Positions 8,219-18,739 of a stretch of 64,000 nucleotides of DNA are shown one piece after another. The notes under the pieces are model-generated. The model was not told the DNA's origin. It saw nothing but the letters and a program-made list of their open reading frames with translations, and ran no database searches. This stretch comes from Hoyosella levis (lineage in GTDB: Bacteria > Actinomycetota > Actinomycetes > Mycobacteriales > Mycobacteriaceae): positions 156,858 to 220,857 of the forward strand of contig NZ_BQYM01000008.1 of the NCBI RefSeq assembly GCF_026008515.1. The letters are read 5' to 3'. Positions within the stretch are counted from its first letter, which is position 1. The number at the start of each line of letters is the position of its first letter. A program made the position numbers and the translations under genes.

Positions 8219-9670
8219 GTGCGGAGCATCACATCCTGGCTTGCCGGCGACCGAGCGTCACTAGACCGGCCGCGCGGCTACGAGGCTGCCGTGGAGCGGC
8301 TTGTGGCGAGCTACCGCGCGCTCCCCGAGGACGCTCCGGTGCGGCTGGCGAAGAAGACGTCGAACCTGTTCCGGAATCGTGCTCGAACAGGGGTGCCGGG
8401 CCTGGACGTCTCCGGGCTTGGCGGAGTCATCTCGATCGATACCGCAGGGCGCACCGCGGATGTCGGCGGCATGTGCACCTACGAGGATCTCGTCGACGCC
8501 ACGCTGGCGCATGGCCTGATGCCGCTGGTGGTGCCGCAGCTCAAGACGATCACTCTCGGCGGTGCGGTGACGGGCCTGGGCATCGAATCCTCGTCGTTCC
8601 GCAACGGCCTGCCGCACGAGTCCGTGCTAGAGATGGATATCCTCACGGGAGCGGGCGAGGTCATCACCGCGACGCCGGAAGGCCCGCATGCCGATCTGTT
8701 CCATGGCTTCCCCAACTCGTACGGCACCCTCGGCTACGCCACGCGGCTACGGATCACGCTCGAGCCCATCGAGCCGTTCGTGGAGCTGCGCCACATCCGC
8801 TTTCCCGAGCTCGATTCATTGCAGGATGCGATCGCCGACATCGCCGAGCAGCACACCTACCAGGGCGAGCTGGTCGATTTCCTCGATGGGGTGATGTTCT
8901 CCGCCACCGAGAGCTACCTGGTGCTCGGGCGGTGGACCAGCGAGCCCGGCCCGGTCAGCGACTACACCGGCTCGCGAATCTTCTACCGGTCCATCCAGCA
9001 CGACGCGATCGACACACCCGCGGTGGACCGGATGCGCGCCCGGGACTACCTGTGGCGGTGGGATACCGACTGGTTCTGGTGCTCGCGCGCGTTCGGCGCC
9101 CAGCATCCGGTGCTGCGCCGCGCATGGCCGGGCCGGTGGCGCCGCTCCAGCGTCTACTGGAAGCTCCTCGGCCTGGACAACAAGATCGGCCTCTCCGACC
9201 GGATCGAGGCGCGCAAGGGCAACCCGCCACGCGAACGGGTCGTCCAGGACATCGAGGTCCCAGTGGAGCGCACCGCCGATTTCCTGCGCTGGTTCCTCTC
9301 CCACGTCCCCATCGAGCCCGTGTGGCTGTGCCCCCTGCGCCTCCGCGGCAGCACGGCCGAGGGAACGGGCTCGCAGCAGGACCATCCGTGGCCGTTGTAT
9401 CCGCTGCACCGGAATCGCACCTACGTCAATATCGGCTTCTGGTCCTCCGTGCCCACCGATCCGGCGGACGAGCCCGGCCAGGCCAACCGAGCGATCGAGG
9501 CCGAGGTCACCCGCCTCGAGGGGCACAAGTCGCTGTACTCGGACTCCTACTACGCCCGGGAAGAGTTCGAGGCGCTCTACGGCGGGGATTCCTACTGGCA
9601 GCTCAAGCAACGCTACGACCCCCATTCACGACTACTCGACCTGTACGCGAAGGCGGTGCGAAACCAATGA
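8219..9670 (+). CDS. tmsA: FAD-binding oxidoreductase TmsA/BfaA (10-methylene fatty acid reductase)
   Basis: In actinobacteria this protein reduces the 10-methylene intermediate made by TmsB to a 10-methyl branched acyl chain (tuberculostearic acid type). The 483 residues have a PCMH/FAD-binding domain with TAGRTADVGGMCTYEDL and the flavin-contacting TLGGAVTGLGIESSS, followed by a DHCR24/DIMINUTO-like C-terminal half (YVNIGFWSS, FEALYGGDSYWQLK). It resembles M. tuberculosis Rv0449c. The GTG start was chosen from the leaderless -10 arrangement. The stop overlaps the tmsB start in ATGA, so the two are translationally coupled. Function is inferred from family and partner. Confidence 0.87.
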   Translation: MRSITSWLAGDRASLDRPRGYEAAVERLVASYRALPEDAPVRLAKKTSNLFRNRARTGVPGLDVSGLGGVISIDTAGRTADVGGMCTYEDLVDATLAHGLMPLVVPQLKTITLGGAVTGLGIESSSFRNGLPHESVLEMDILTGAGEVITATPEGPHADLFHGFPNSYGTLGYATRLRITLEPIEPFVELRHIRFPELDSLQDAIADIAEQHTYQGELVDFLDGVMFSATESYLVLGRWTSEPGPVSDYTGSRIFYRSIQHDAIDTPAVDRMRARDYLWRWDTDWFWCSRAFGAQHPVLRRAWPGRWRRSSVYWKLLGLDNKIGLSDRIEARKGNPPRERVVQDIEVPVERTADFLRWFLSHVPIEPVWLCPLRLRGSTAEGTGSQQDHPWPLYPLHRNRTYVNIGFWSSVPTDPADEPGQANRAIEAEVTRLEGHKSLYSDSYYAREEFEALYGGDSYWQLKQRYDPHSRLLDLYAKAVRNQ

Positions 9671-11016
9671 GAGCATCGAACAAGGCCTCGGCCGGCGCCC
9701 ATGCTTCCCTGCGGCTGCCCGACCTCCTGCGGGTGCCCGACCTGGACACCCTCTCGATCGCCGAGGTCGTCGGCTCGGTGCTCGGGGACGACCTCCCGGT
9801 CCGCTTCACGGCCTACGACGGGTCCGCCCACGGGCCCGAGGATGCCCAGCACGTGATGCACCTGCGCAGTCCGCGCGGACTCCGCTACCTCGCGTCCGCG
9901 CCCGGAGACCTGGGCATGGCGCGTGCCTACGTCAGCGGCGACCTCGTGATCACCGGCGCCCACCCCGGGGATCCGTACACGCTGATGAAGCTGCTCACGA
10001 AGGAGGTGACGGTACGGCGCCCCTCGCCCGTCGAGCTGGCGACGATCGTGCGCTCCCTGGGCTGGCAGAACCTGCGCCCCATCGCTCCCCCACCGCAGGA
10101 GCACCAGCCCCGATGGCGGCGCATCGCCCAGGGCCTGCTGCACTCCCGGGCCCGCGACGCGGCAGCCATCCAGCATCACTACGACGTGTCCAACGAGTTC
10201 TACCAGCACGTTCTCGGGCCATCGATGACCTACACCTGCGCGACCTATGCCACCGAGGACACCACCCTCGAGGACGCGCAGGAAGCCAAGTACGCGCTCG
10301 TGCATGACAAGCTGGGCCTGCGCGAGGGGGACCGTCTCCTCGATGTGGGATGCGGCTGGGGCGGCATGGCGCGCTATGCCGCGAAGCGCGGTGTCACGGT
10401 CATCGGCGCCACCTTGTCCCGCCAGCAGGCCGAATGGGCACAGGAAGCGATCGCCCGCGAAGGCCTCGATGATCGCGCCGAGGTGCGATTCAGTGACTAC
10501 CGGGACATCCCCGAGTCCGGCTTCGACGCCATTTCCTCGATCGGGTTGACCGAGCACATCGGCGTGCGCAACTATCCCAGCTACTTCCGGTTCCTGCATA
10601 ACAAGCTGCGCCCCGGCGGTCGGTTGCTGAACCACTGCATCACGCGTCCCAGCAACCGCATCAGCGAGCACGCCGGCGAGTTCATCGACCGCTACGTCTT
10701 CCCCGACGCGGAGCTCGCCGCGCCCGGTCGGCTCATCAACGAGATCCACGACGCGGGGCTCGAGGTGCGCCACGAGGAGAACCTGCGGGAGCACTACGCG
10801 CTGACGCTGCGCGACTGGAATGCCAACCTCGCCCGCAATTGGGATGCTTGCGTCGCTGCATCGGACGAGGGCACCGCGCGCGTGTGGGGGCTCTACATCG
10901 CCGGCTCGCGCGTGGCGTTCGAGAAGAACTCCATCCAGCTGCACCAGATCCTCGCGGTCAAGCCCACCGGTTCGGGCGATGCGCGAGTGCCGTTGCGCCC
11001 CTGGTGGAGCCGCTGA
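9667..11016 (+). CDS. tmsB: SAM-dependent fatty acid methyltransferase TmsB/BfaB (UfaA1-like)
   Basis: This cyclopropane-fatty-acid-synthase family enzyme methylates the double bond of membrane oleoyl chains to give a 10-methylene product. The 449 residues include a long N-terminal lipid-binding domain, then AIQHHYDVSNEFYQHVLGPS, the SAM site LLDVGCGWGGMA and the catalytic-region SIGLTEHIGVRNY. The C-terminus carries the family's AGSRVAFEKNSIQLHQIL. It overlaps tmsA by 4 nt and directly abuts the convergent sortase gene. It is similar to M. tuberculosis UfaA1 (Rv0447c). Confidence 0.9.
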   Translation: MRASNKASAGAHASLRLPDLLRVPDLDTLSIAEVVGSVLGDDLPVRFTAYDGSAHGPEDAQHVMHLRSPRGLRYLASAPGDLGMARAYVSGDLVITGAHPGDPYTLMKLLTKEVTVRRPSPVELATIVRSLGWQNLRPIAPPPQEHQPRWRRIAQGLLHSRARDAAAIQHHYDVSNEFYQHVLGPSMTYTCATYATEDTTLEDAQEAKYALVHDKLGLREGDRLLDVGCGWGGMARYAAKRGVTVIGATLSRQQAEWAQEAIAREGLDDRAEVRFSDYRDIPESGFDAISSIGLTEHIGVRNYPSYFRFLHNKLRPGGRLLNHCITRPSNRISEHAGEFIDRYVFPDAELAAPGRLINEIHDAGLEVRHEENLREHYALTLRDWNANLARNWDACVAASDEGTARVWGLYIAGSRVAFEKNSIQLHQILAVKPTGSGDARVPLRPWWSR

Positions 11017-11628
11017 TCATCCCGGGGGCGGGGCAGCGAGTTCCTGCCAGTGCATGAACTGCGCGATGACGAGGTAGTTGTCACCGGTGTCCACGCCATC
11101 CCGGACATCGCAGTTGGCAAGGATCAAGCGGCCCGGAACATGCTGGCGAAGCTCGTGCTCGCCCAGGAGGGCACCTTTCGCTAGCGGCTCCACGCGCTCG
11201 ACCTGGTATCGCAGTGCCCCCGCACTAGTGCGCACGCTCACTTCGTCTCCCGGCACCACATCGCGCAGCGCGGCGAACGGGGCGGTGCGGTCATTGTAGT
11301 TGTGCCCAACGATAACGACCGTCTCCTGCGCGTCCTTCACGGGCAGCCCGCTCTCGGACCACCATGCTGGCCGCTCATCGACAGGGTCGAGGATCGCCTC
11401 GCCGGCGCCCGTGCGGACCACTCCCTGCGGGTGCAGCCCGGAAGCGAGCACCGGCGAGCCGTCCTCGGACCGCACCTCGACCCGCACGGGCCAGGCCTCC
11501 CCGCCCGCGAACACCGAAACGGTGGCCTGGGGCTGGCCCGGGGCCGATGCTGGCGTCGGCGCGCACCCGATCAGGAGAGCTGCCAGGATCGATGTGGCAG
11601 CCGCGAGGGCCCGGCCCGGGCGGATCAC
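11017..11628 (-). CDS. Sortase (class E/F-like)
   Basis: Sortases are extracytoplasmic transpeptidases that anchor LPXTG-type proteins to the wall. The 203 residues begin with a hydrophobic signal ending LLIGCAP, which could be a lipobox or a membrane anchor. The catalytic His lies in VIVGHNYND and the Cys in LILANCDV. The Arg that normally precedes the last strand is not obvious: the segment reads TGDNYLVIA. The start overlaps the end of the upstream surface-protein gene by 4 nt (ATGA). That gene ends in a sortase signal, so the pair is probably dedicated. Confidence 0.87.
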   Translation of the reverse strand: MIRPGRALAAATSILAALLIGCAPTPASAPGQPQATVSVFAGGEAWPVRVEVRSEDGSPVLASGLHPQGVVRTGAGEAILDPVDERPAWWSESGLPVKDAQETVVIVGHNYNDRTAPFAALRDVVPGDEVSVRTSAGALRYQVERVEPLAKGALLGEHELRQHVPGRLILANCDVRDGVDTGDNYLVIAQFMHWQELAAPPPG

Positions 11629-13505
11629 TGGCCAGCAGAGTTCCTACGGCGCCAGACCACGACACCACCCGCCGCAGCTGCGCCCGCGACGCCCAGCCCT
11701 AGCAGCAGCACGGGAGCGCCCAGGCCCGTGTCGCCCGGCATGCCCGGCTCCGCGGAGGCGCCGCCCAGCGCGAGATCGACCGGGGGGAGCTCTCCCGCCA
11801 GGCCCTCCTCGGTGTAGTAGTCCACGACATGGAACTGCGCATCCTCGAAGTACCCGACTAGCTCATACTCCGTGGACACGACCCGCGCGGTGTAGTCATT
11901 GATCTTCTCGAGGAGAACGTCCCCGACGGTCTCGTCCCCGACGGTCACATCGGTATCGATCTGCTCCGCGGCGGCCTCCTCGGCAGCGCGCTCGGCCTTG
12001 AGCTCCTCCTCCGCCTGGCGAGCAGCATCAGCGACGGCCCTGGCCTCGTTGGCGTCGGCCTCTGCCTCGTCGGCTGCCAGCTGGGCCTCCTCCGCGGCCG
12101 CGCGTGCCGTGTCCGACTCGGTGAGCGCTGCCTGCGCCTCGCTCATGGCCACGTCGGCATCGTCCCGAGCTTGCCGAGCCTTCTCCGCTGCCTCGGTGGC
12201 AGCGGCGCGCGCACCGTCGGCATCGTCCCCCGCAACCGCGGCTGCCAGTGCCTTCTCCTCCGCGATCTTCTCGGCCTCCGCGGCCGCAGCCTGGGCCGCG
12301 CGGGCGGCCTCCTCCGCGGTCGCTGCGGCGGTCGCAGCCTCCTCGGCCTCCGCGGCCGCGATCTGGGCCGCTTCGGAGGAGCTGCCCGCGGTCGCTGCAG
12401 CCGCATCAGCCTCGTCCTGTGCCGATCGCGCCGCGCTAGCTAGTTCCTTGGCCTCCGCGACCGCAGCGCGGGCCCGGGTACGCGCTTCCTTCTTCTTGGC
12501 CTTGCCCTTGATCTCCTTGACGGCAGCCGCGGCTTCATTCGCTTCCTGCTGGGCCGCTTCGGCAGCATCGCGGGATGCTGCCGCCTGTTCTGCCTTCTCG
12601 TCGGCGATGGCCGCGTCGGCCTCTGCCTGGGCGAGCTTGCCCTGAGCTCCCTGGTCACCAGCTTCGGCAGCGGCGCGGAGCTCGACCGCTTCCGCCTCGA
12701 GACGCTCGGCCTCCTGGGCAAGCTCCTCGGCCTCCGTGGCGGCATCGCTGGCCGCGACTCTCGCCCGAGCGGCCGCTTCCTCGGCCATGACCGCCTGCTC
12801 CTCCCCGTGGTCCGCGTCAGCTGCTGCAGCGGCAGCGATCTGCTCGAGCCGGACGGCTCCCGTGCTGGCGTCCGTGAGCTCGGCCTCGAGCGCGGCTGCC
12901 TCGCTATCCGCCTGGGCGGCCGCGACGGAGAGCTCCTCGGCGATCTGCTTGGCCTGGTCCGCTGCTACCTCGGCGCTCGCGGTCGCTTGCTCCGCGCGCT
13001 CGATGGGATCGCTCGAGGGTGGGGCCGGCTCGTCGGAATCCTGACTGGCCGCATCGTCCGCGCTGCCCTGCTCCTCAGTGCTGCTGGTGGCGCCGCCCCC
13101 TTCTTCACCCTCGCCCGAGGATGGGGCCGGCTCGTCGGAATCCTGACTGGCCGCATCGTCCGCGCTGCCCTGCTCCCCGGTGCTGCTCTGCTCCTCAGCG
13201 CGGCTGGTGCCGCCTTCTCCGTCACCTTCTGGCGTGGCTGATGCGATTCCCGACGCCTCGCCTGCATCGGCCGCGCCCTGCCCATCGGCATCGGTATCAC
13301 TATCGGTTGGGCTGGCGTCGCTGCTTGCCGCTCCGGAGCTGGAATCACCCTCCGGAGGCATTGCTCCGGCGTCGGTTCCCTGCGGGGCTCCAGGCTCCTC
13401 CGCCAAGGCGATAGCAGGCAGCGAGAGCCCCGCGCCGAGAGCCACGATTGCTGCCGCACTAGTGACCCGAGCTCTGGCATGGTTCCTACGGACTCGAGCA
13501 GACAC
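11625..13505 (-). CDS. Ala/Glu-rich coiled-coil surface protein with LPXTG-like sorting signal
   Basis: The 626 residues start with a Sec signal peptide ending PAIALAEE. Next come an acidic Ser/Glu/Asp-rich linker (to about residue 165), a roughly 370-residue Ala/Glu coiled coil and a small globular part (YELVGYFEDAQFHVVDYY). The C-terminus has MPGDTG at about 589-594, a hydrophobic span and a terminal RRR, which is a sortase sorting signal with Met and Gly in place of the usual Leu and free X. GTG 13505 has AAAGGG upstream. The linker carries two copies of EQGSADDAASQDSDEPAP from a 55-bp DNA repeat. The function is unknown; a wall-spanning stalk or adhesin is likely. Confidence 0.85.
   Translation of the reverse strand: MSARVRRNHARARVTSAAAIVALGAGLSLPAIALAEEPGAPQGTDAGAMPPEGDSSSGAASSDASPTDSDTDADGQGAADAGEASGIASATPEGDGEGGTSRAEEQSSTGEQGSADDAASQDSDEPAPSSGEGEEGGGATSSTEEQGSADDAASQDSDEPAPPSSDPIERAEQATASAEVAADQAKQIAEELSVAAAQADSEAAALEAELTDASTGAVRLEQIAAAAAADADHGEEQAVMAEEAAARARVAASDAATEAEELAQEAERLEAEAVELRAAAEAGDQGAQGKLAQAEADAAIADEKAEQAAASRDAAEAAQQEANEAAAAVKEIKGKAKKKEARTRARAAVAEAKELASAARSAQDEADAAAATAGSSSEAAQIAAAEAEEAATAAATAEEAARAAQAAAAEAEKIAEEKALAAAVAGDDADGARAAATEAAEKARQARDDADVAMSEAQAALTESDTARAAAEEAQLAADEAEADANEARAVADAARQAEEELKAERAAEEAAAEQIDTDVTVGDETVGDVLLEKINDYTARVVSTEYELVGYFEDAQFHVVDYYTEEGLAGELPPVDLALGGASAEPGMPGDTGLGAPVLLLGLGVAGAAAAGGVVVWRRRNSAGQ
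13020..13176. repeat. Two identical 55-bp direct repeats within the surface-protein gene
   Basis: Positions 13020-13074 and 13122-13176 are identical and 102 bp apart start to start. They encode the repeated acidic segment of the wall-linker region. Because 102 is a multiple of 3, recombination between them would keep the reading frame. Confidence 0.85.
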
Positions 13506-13753
13506 GTGGTCGCCCTTTCTCTTCGCGGCACTGCACCAAACTCGAGCAGCACATGTTCCGGTAGCTCATTCGGGGCAGATAATCGAATGCAACCGCACGG
13601 ATATTACACGTACGCCCAAGGTTTTCGGTCGAATGGGGAGCAAAGAGCCGGAATGTCCACCACAACGCCACCGCTCCTACTGGGGAAACCCTGTGATCGA
13701 GCAACGTTCGGAGCACTGCTCGAGCGAGTGCGGTTGCGCTCCTCGTGAAGCCG
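13506..13753. other. Intergenic region upstream of the surface-protein gene
   Basis: These 248 bp separate dnaX from the surface-protein/sortase operon, both read leftward. The region is less GC-rich than its flanks, with AT-rich patches around 13577-13620, and should hold the operon promoter. I could not fix a -10 element with confidence and see no conserved ORF. Confidence 0.4.
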
Positions 13754-16075
13754 CTAGTCGATGCGCTTGGCGCCGAGCTCGTTCGCGAGGAGCTCGATGG
13801 CGATCTCCTCCGGGTCGCGGCGAGAGGCCGGGTCACTGCTGCCGGTGTCACTATGCGCCTCGGCGAGCAGCTCGTCCTCGTCATCAGGCTCGGTCGCCCC
13901 GGTCTGCTGCGGCTCCGGCGAAGGAACAGCCGTCCGTCTCCCTGCCGGGGATGCTCCGTGCGGCTCGCCCGGGCCTGGATCGTCCGGGTAGCCGGGGTCA
14001 TCCGGTGGCGGAATGTCGTCCACCGGGGGCGCGGGCGATCGCGGCGGGGCGCTGCGCGGGTTCCCGCTCGGCGCGGCGGACGCGGAAGCGCGGGAGCGAC
14101 GCACGAACTCGGGCCGCTGCTGCTGGTGGCTGGCCGCGTGGCCGGGCTGCGCGGAGGCTTGGCGGGCAGGGGGCTGCGCGGCGGGGGCTGCAGGCTGCTG
14201 GCCCGACCACACGATGGTGGCATCAGGGATTCCGAGGACTGCGCTGAAGGCCGCTTGCACCGCAGCGGCGTTCCGTGGCTCCCGCAGGCGCGCCGCGAGC
14301 GCTGGGGTCTCGTGGCTGAGCACGATGGTGGTGCCCTCGGTGGTGGAGACCCGCGCGCCCGAGAGCATCACCTCGATGATCTTGCTCGCCTTGCGGGCCT
14401 CGGCGCAGATGCGCGGCCAGGCTGCCTCCACCGATCGTGGATCGAGCACGGCCCCAGGGGCATCATGTTCCGACGGGGCGTCCGGCTCCGACGGGGCGGC
14501 ATCGGTAGCGCGCTCGGCATCGGCGCTGGATTCCTGCATGGGGCCCGGCCCGCGGGACGGGGGTCCCGGCGAAGGTGGCTGCGCCGCTCCGGCGGTGGGT
14601 TCGCGAGGCGGCTGGGGCTGTGTCGACGGGCCCTGCGCTGCTCCGCGCTGCGGAGCTTGGGCCTCCACTGCCGGACTCTCGGTGCCAGGAGATTCCGGTG
14701 CCGGGATCCGCACGGCTGGCGCGCTGGGGGCTGGCGCAACGGGCACGGGTTGAGTGCCCGGGCTCCCCTCGCTCGACCCCACTGCGGGACGCTGCTCCTT
14801 CTCGGCGGCAGGCCGCAGCGAAGGGCGCTGGAACCGTGGTGGCTGCTCAGCACCAGCAGCGGCAGTTCCCGATGATGCTGCCGACTGCTCGATGCCCGCG
14901 CTACCGCTGCCGACGGACCGAGGAGGCCCGCCCCGTTCGAGCGCTTCGAGACGCTGCAGCAGGGCGCCCTCCGAATCGGATGCCGAGGGCAGCAGCATGC
15001 GGGCGCACAGGACCTCGAGAAGCAAGCGCGGCGCGGTGGCGCCCCGCATATCGGCCAGACCATCGTGGAGCAGCTCCGCGTAGCGGGTCAGGGTGGCGGG
15101 GCCAAACCGGTCGACATCCTCGCGCAGCCGCTCGAGCTGTTCCGCTGGAGCGTCCACGAGCCCGTTCCCCGCGGCCTCGGGCACGGCCTGAACGAGGATC
15201 AGGTCGCGGAACCGCTCGAGCAGGTCGGCAGCGAACCGACGTGGATCGAACCCGGCATCCATCACACGGTTGACGGTGTCGTAGAGCCCGGCCGCGTCGT
15301 TCTCCGCGAGCGCGTCCACGGCCGAATCGATCAATGCGAGGTCGGTGACGCCAAGCAGGGCCAGCGCCCGGTTGTAGGTGATGCCCTCGTCTCCGGCCCC
15401 AGCAAGCAACTGGTCAAGCACGGATAGCGTGTCGCGGGGGGATCCAGCCCCCGCCTTGATGACCAGCGGGAACACCGCGTCGTCGACATGGACGCCCTCG
15501 CGGCCGCAGATCTGTTCCACGAGCCCACGCATGACGGGTGGGGGCAGCAGCCGGAACGGATAGTGGTGCGTGCGCGATTTGATGGTCGGCAAGACCTTCT
15601 CTGGCTCGGTGGTAGCGAAGATGAAGATCAAGTGCTCGGGCGGCTCCTCGACGATCTTGAGAAGCGCGTTGAAGCCAGCATTGGACACCATGTGCGCCTC
15701 ATCAATGATGAAGACGCGGTAGCGCGATTCCGCGGGGGCGTAGAAGGCGCGATCACGGAGCTCGCGCGTGTCGTCGACGCCACCGTGGCTCGCGGCATCG
15801 AGCTCGATCACATCCAGGTTGCCCGGCCCGCCTGGACCAAGCGCCTCGCATGACGAGCAGGTGCCGCACGGTTCCGGGGTGGGGCCGTCGACACAGTTGA
15901 GCGAGCGCGCGAGGATGCGTGCCGAGGATGTCTTTCCACAGCCGCGCGGCCCCGAGAACAGGTATGCGTGATTGATCCGGCCCGCGCTCAGCGCAACGCT
16001 GAGCGGTTCGGTCACGTGTTCCTGGCCGACGACCTCGGCAAAGGTCGCGGGTCGATACTTGCGGTAGAGCGCCAC
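13754..16075 (-). CDS. dnaX: DNA polymerase III subunit gamma/tau
   Basis: DnaX is the clamp-loader ATPase that organises the replisome. The 773 residues have the N-terminal AAA+ module with Walker A GPRGCGKTSSARILA, a Cys zinc module (PEPCGTCSSCEAL), Walker B VFIIDEAHM and sensor FIFATTEPEKV. Domain III is followed by a long Pro/Ala-rich linker and an Asp/Glu-rich C-terminus. No slippery sequence for a shorter gamma form was identified. GTG 16075 follows a TAGGCT -10 by 6 nt, suggesting a leaderless start. The neighbouring aspB and SRP RNA match the mycobacterial order. Confidence 0.96.
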   Translation of the reverse strand: MALYRKYRPATFAEVVGQEHVTEPLSVALSAGRINHAYLFSGPRGCGKTSSARILARSLNCVDGPTPEPCGTCSSCEALGPGGPGNLDVIELDAASHGGVDDTRELRDRAFYAPAESRYRVFIIDEAHMVSNAGFNALLKIVEEPPEHLIFIFATTEPEKVLPTIKSRTHHYPFRLLPPPVMRGLVEQICGREGVHVDDAVFPLVIKAGAGSPRDTLSVLDQLLAGAGDEGITYNRALALLGVTDLALIDSAVDALAENDAAGLYDTVNRVMDAGFDPRRFAADLLERFRDLILVQAVPEAAGNGLVDAPAEQLERLREDVDRFGPATLTRYAELLHDGLADMRGATAPRLLLEVLCARMLLPSASDSEGALLQRLEALERGGPPRSVGSGSAGIEQSAASSGTAAAGAEQPPRFQRPSLRPAAEKEQRPAVGSSEGSPGTQPVPVAPAPSAPAVRIPAPESPGTESPAVEAQAPQRGAAQGPSTQPQPPREPTAGAAQPPSPGPPSRGPGPMQESSADAERATDAAPSEPDAPSEHDAPGAVLDPRSVEAAWPRICAEARKASKIIEVMLSGARVSTTEGTTIVLSHETPALAARLREPRNAAAVQAAFSAVLGIPDATIVWSGQQPAAPAAQPPARQASAQPGHAASHQQQRPEFVRRSRASASAAPSGNPRSAPPRSPAPPVDDIPPPDDPGYPDDPGPGEPHGASPAGRRTAVPSPEPQQTGATEPDDEDELLAEAHSDTGSSDPASRRDPEEIAIELLANELGAKRID

Positions 16076-16081
16076 GCGGCA

Positions 16082-16087
16082 AGCCTA
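16082..16087 (-). promoter_or_regulatory. -10 element of leaderless dnaX promoter
   Basis: On the minus strand TAGGCT is followed by 6 nt and then the dnaX GTG at 16075. Confidence 0.4.
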
Positions 16088-16163
16088 CCGGTTCGCACCG
16101 ACTATCCCGGATGGTCGACATGGGCGGCACGGGCGCGCACAATGAGCCCCGAGGGAGGTCATC

Positions 16164-16958
16164 GTGGACAACTCCGCACCATCCCGGCAGGCACAGGCGC
16201 TCGAGCCGTTGCTCGCCGACGCTTGGGCAGGCCAGCCGATCCCGGTCCCCGAGGGGTACGCCGACCTGCTGCCACAGGAACCACCCGGCACGGCAGGACG
16301 ATCAATGACGCAGTGGGTCATGGAGTTCCCCCTGCTCGCGCCCATCTATGAGCGGCTCTGGCGCCCGGCTGGCGTGCTGGCGTTCATGGGTCTTGATGTG
16401 CGCCACTTCCGCGAGGAGCGCAAGAAGACTGTCCAATGGCTCGGCCTCGGGCCTGGCGACGCCGTGCTGGATGTGGCATGCGGGCCGGGAAACTTCACCA
16501 GTGCGTTCGCCGATGCAGTGGTCACCGGAGATGCTGCTCGGCCCGGGGTCGCGGTCGGCGTGGATGTGTCGGTACCGATGCTACGGCGTGCTGCGGCAAC
16601 GAACGATCGCGAGAACGCGGTGTATGCCCGCGCTGATGCCACGCGGCTCCCCTTCCGGGACGGGGCGTTCGACGCGGTGACCTGCTACGCGGCGCTATAC
16701 CTGATTCCCGAGCCGTTCGCGGTGATCGACGAGATGATCCGTGTGCTCCGGCCGGGAGGGAGGCTGGCGCTGATGGCGTCGCGCGCGTCCCGGCACGGTG
16801 CGGTGCGCAGAGGACAGGATCGGATCCTGGGCGCGATGGGCCTGCGCATGTTTGGCCTCGACGAGCTCACGGGACATCTCGCGGATCGCGGCATGGCCAG
16901 CATCGAGCAGGAGGTGCATGGGGTCACCCAGTATGTCCGGGCCACCGCGCCAGCGTGA
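16164..16958 (+). CDS. Class I SAM-dependent methyltransferase
   Basis: The 264 residues show the class I methyltransferase fold: motif I VLDVACGPGNFT, an acidic residue after strand 2 (GVDVSVPML), motif II-like DAVTCYAALYLI and the post-II VLRPGGRLALM. An N-terminal extension of about 85 residues precedes the core. GTG 16164 is preceded by GAGGGAGG. It is divergent from dnaX. The substrate is unknown; UbiE-like methyltransferases of quinones or lipids are the closest type. Confidence 0.85.
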   Translation: MDNSAPSRQAQALEPLLADAWAGQPIPVPEGYADLLPQEPPGTAGRSMTQWVMEFPLLAPIYERLWRPAGVLAFMGLDVRHFREERKKTVQWLGLGPGDAVLDVACGPGNFTSAFADAVVTGDAARPGVAVGVDVSVPMLRRAAATNDRENAVYARADATRLPFRDGAFDAVTCYAALYLIPEPFAVIDEMIRVLRPGGRLALMASRASRHGAVRRGQDRILGAMGLRMFGLDELTGHLADRGMASIEQEVHGVTQYVRATAPA

Positions 16959-16998
16959 TGGCTCCGCGCGGCCCGACGTCAACGCGTGGTGCTGGCGC

Positions 16999-18400
<1,402 letters not shown>

Positions 18401-18407
18401 GAGGAAC

Positions 18408-18413
18408 AGTGTA
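18408..18413 (-). promoter_or_regulatory. -10 element of the SRP RNA promoter
   Basis: TACACT on the minus strand lies 7 nt upstream of the predicted first base of the SRP RNA. This supports the 6-8 nt spacing used elsewhere in the window to infer leaderless starts. Confidence 0.55.
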
Positions 18414-18531
18414 ACCACATTGCCGACGATCGTGCAGGCGCACCCCCCGCTGCGCGCTCCGCACGCGTGTCGCAACGCAAGCCCAAGCCTCGGTTTGCGC
18501 TCGGCCCCCACCGGCTGGTTATGATGGCCCC

Positions 18532-18617
18532 GGAGGATTCGCCTAGTGGCCTATGGCGCTCGCCTGGAACGCGGGTTGGGTTAACAGCCCTCAGGGGTTC
18601 AAATCCCCTATCCTCCG
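18532..18617 (+). tRNA. tRNA-Ser (anticodon GGA)
   Basis: Acceptor arms GGAGGAT and ATCCTCC pair with G as discriminator. The anticodon loop CTGGAAC gives GGA. There is a long class II variable arm (around TTGGGTTAACAGCCCTCA) and a T-loop GGTTCAAATCC. CCA is not encoded. Confidence 0.95.
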
Positions 18618-18626
18618 CTCTGAGAA

Positions 18627-18669
18627 GGGGCTGCTCGCACTGATAGCAAGTGCGGGCAGCCCCTTTTTC
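18627..18669 (+). terminator. Rho-independent terminator after tRNA-Ser(GGA)
   Basis: The 15-bp stem GGGGCTGCTCGCACT / AGTGCGGGCAGCCCC with one G-T pair and a 7-nt loop is followed by TTTTT. Confidence 0.93.
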
Positions 18670-18739
18670 GTTCGCGCTGGGCACCGTGGTCCCGCTGGTG
18701 CGGCGCGCTGGCCGGTCGCGACAGTGGCCAGGCCCCGCT

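Noticed and set aside
8182..9666. An upstream extension of tmsB giving a 944-codon frame
   Set aside because: The extension runs in another frame through tmsA. The ATGA overlap and the family N-terminus set the tmsB start at 9667.
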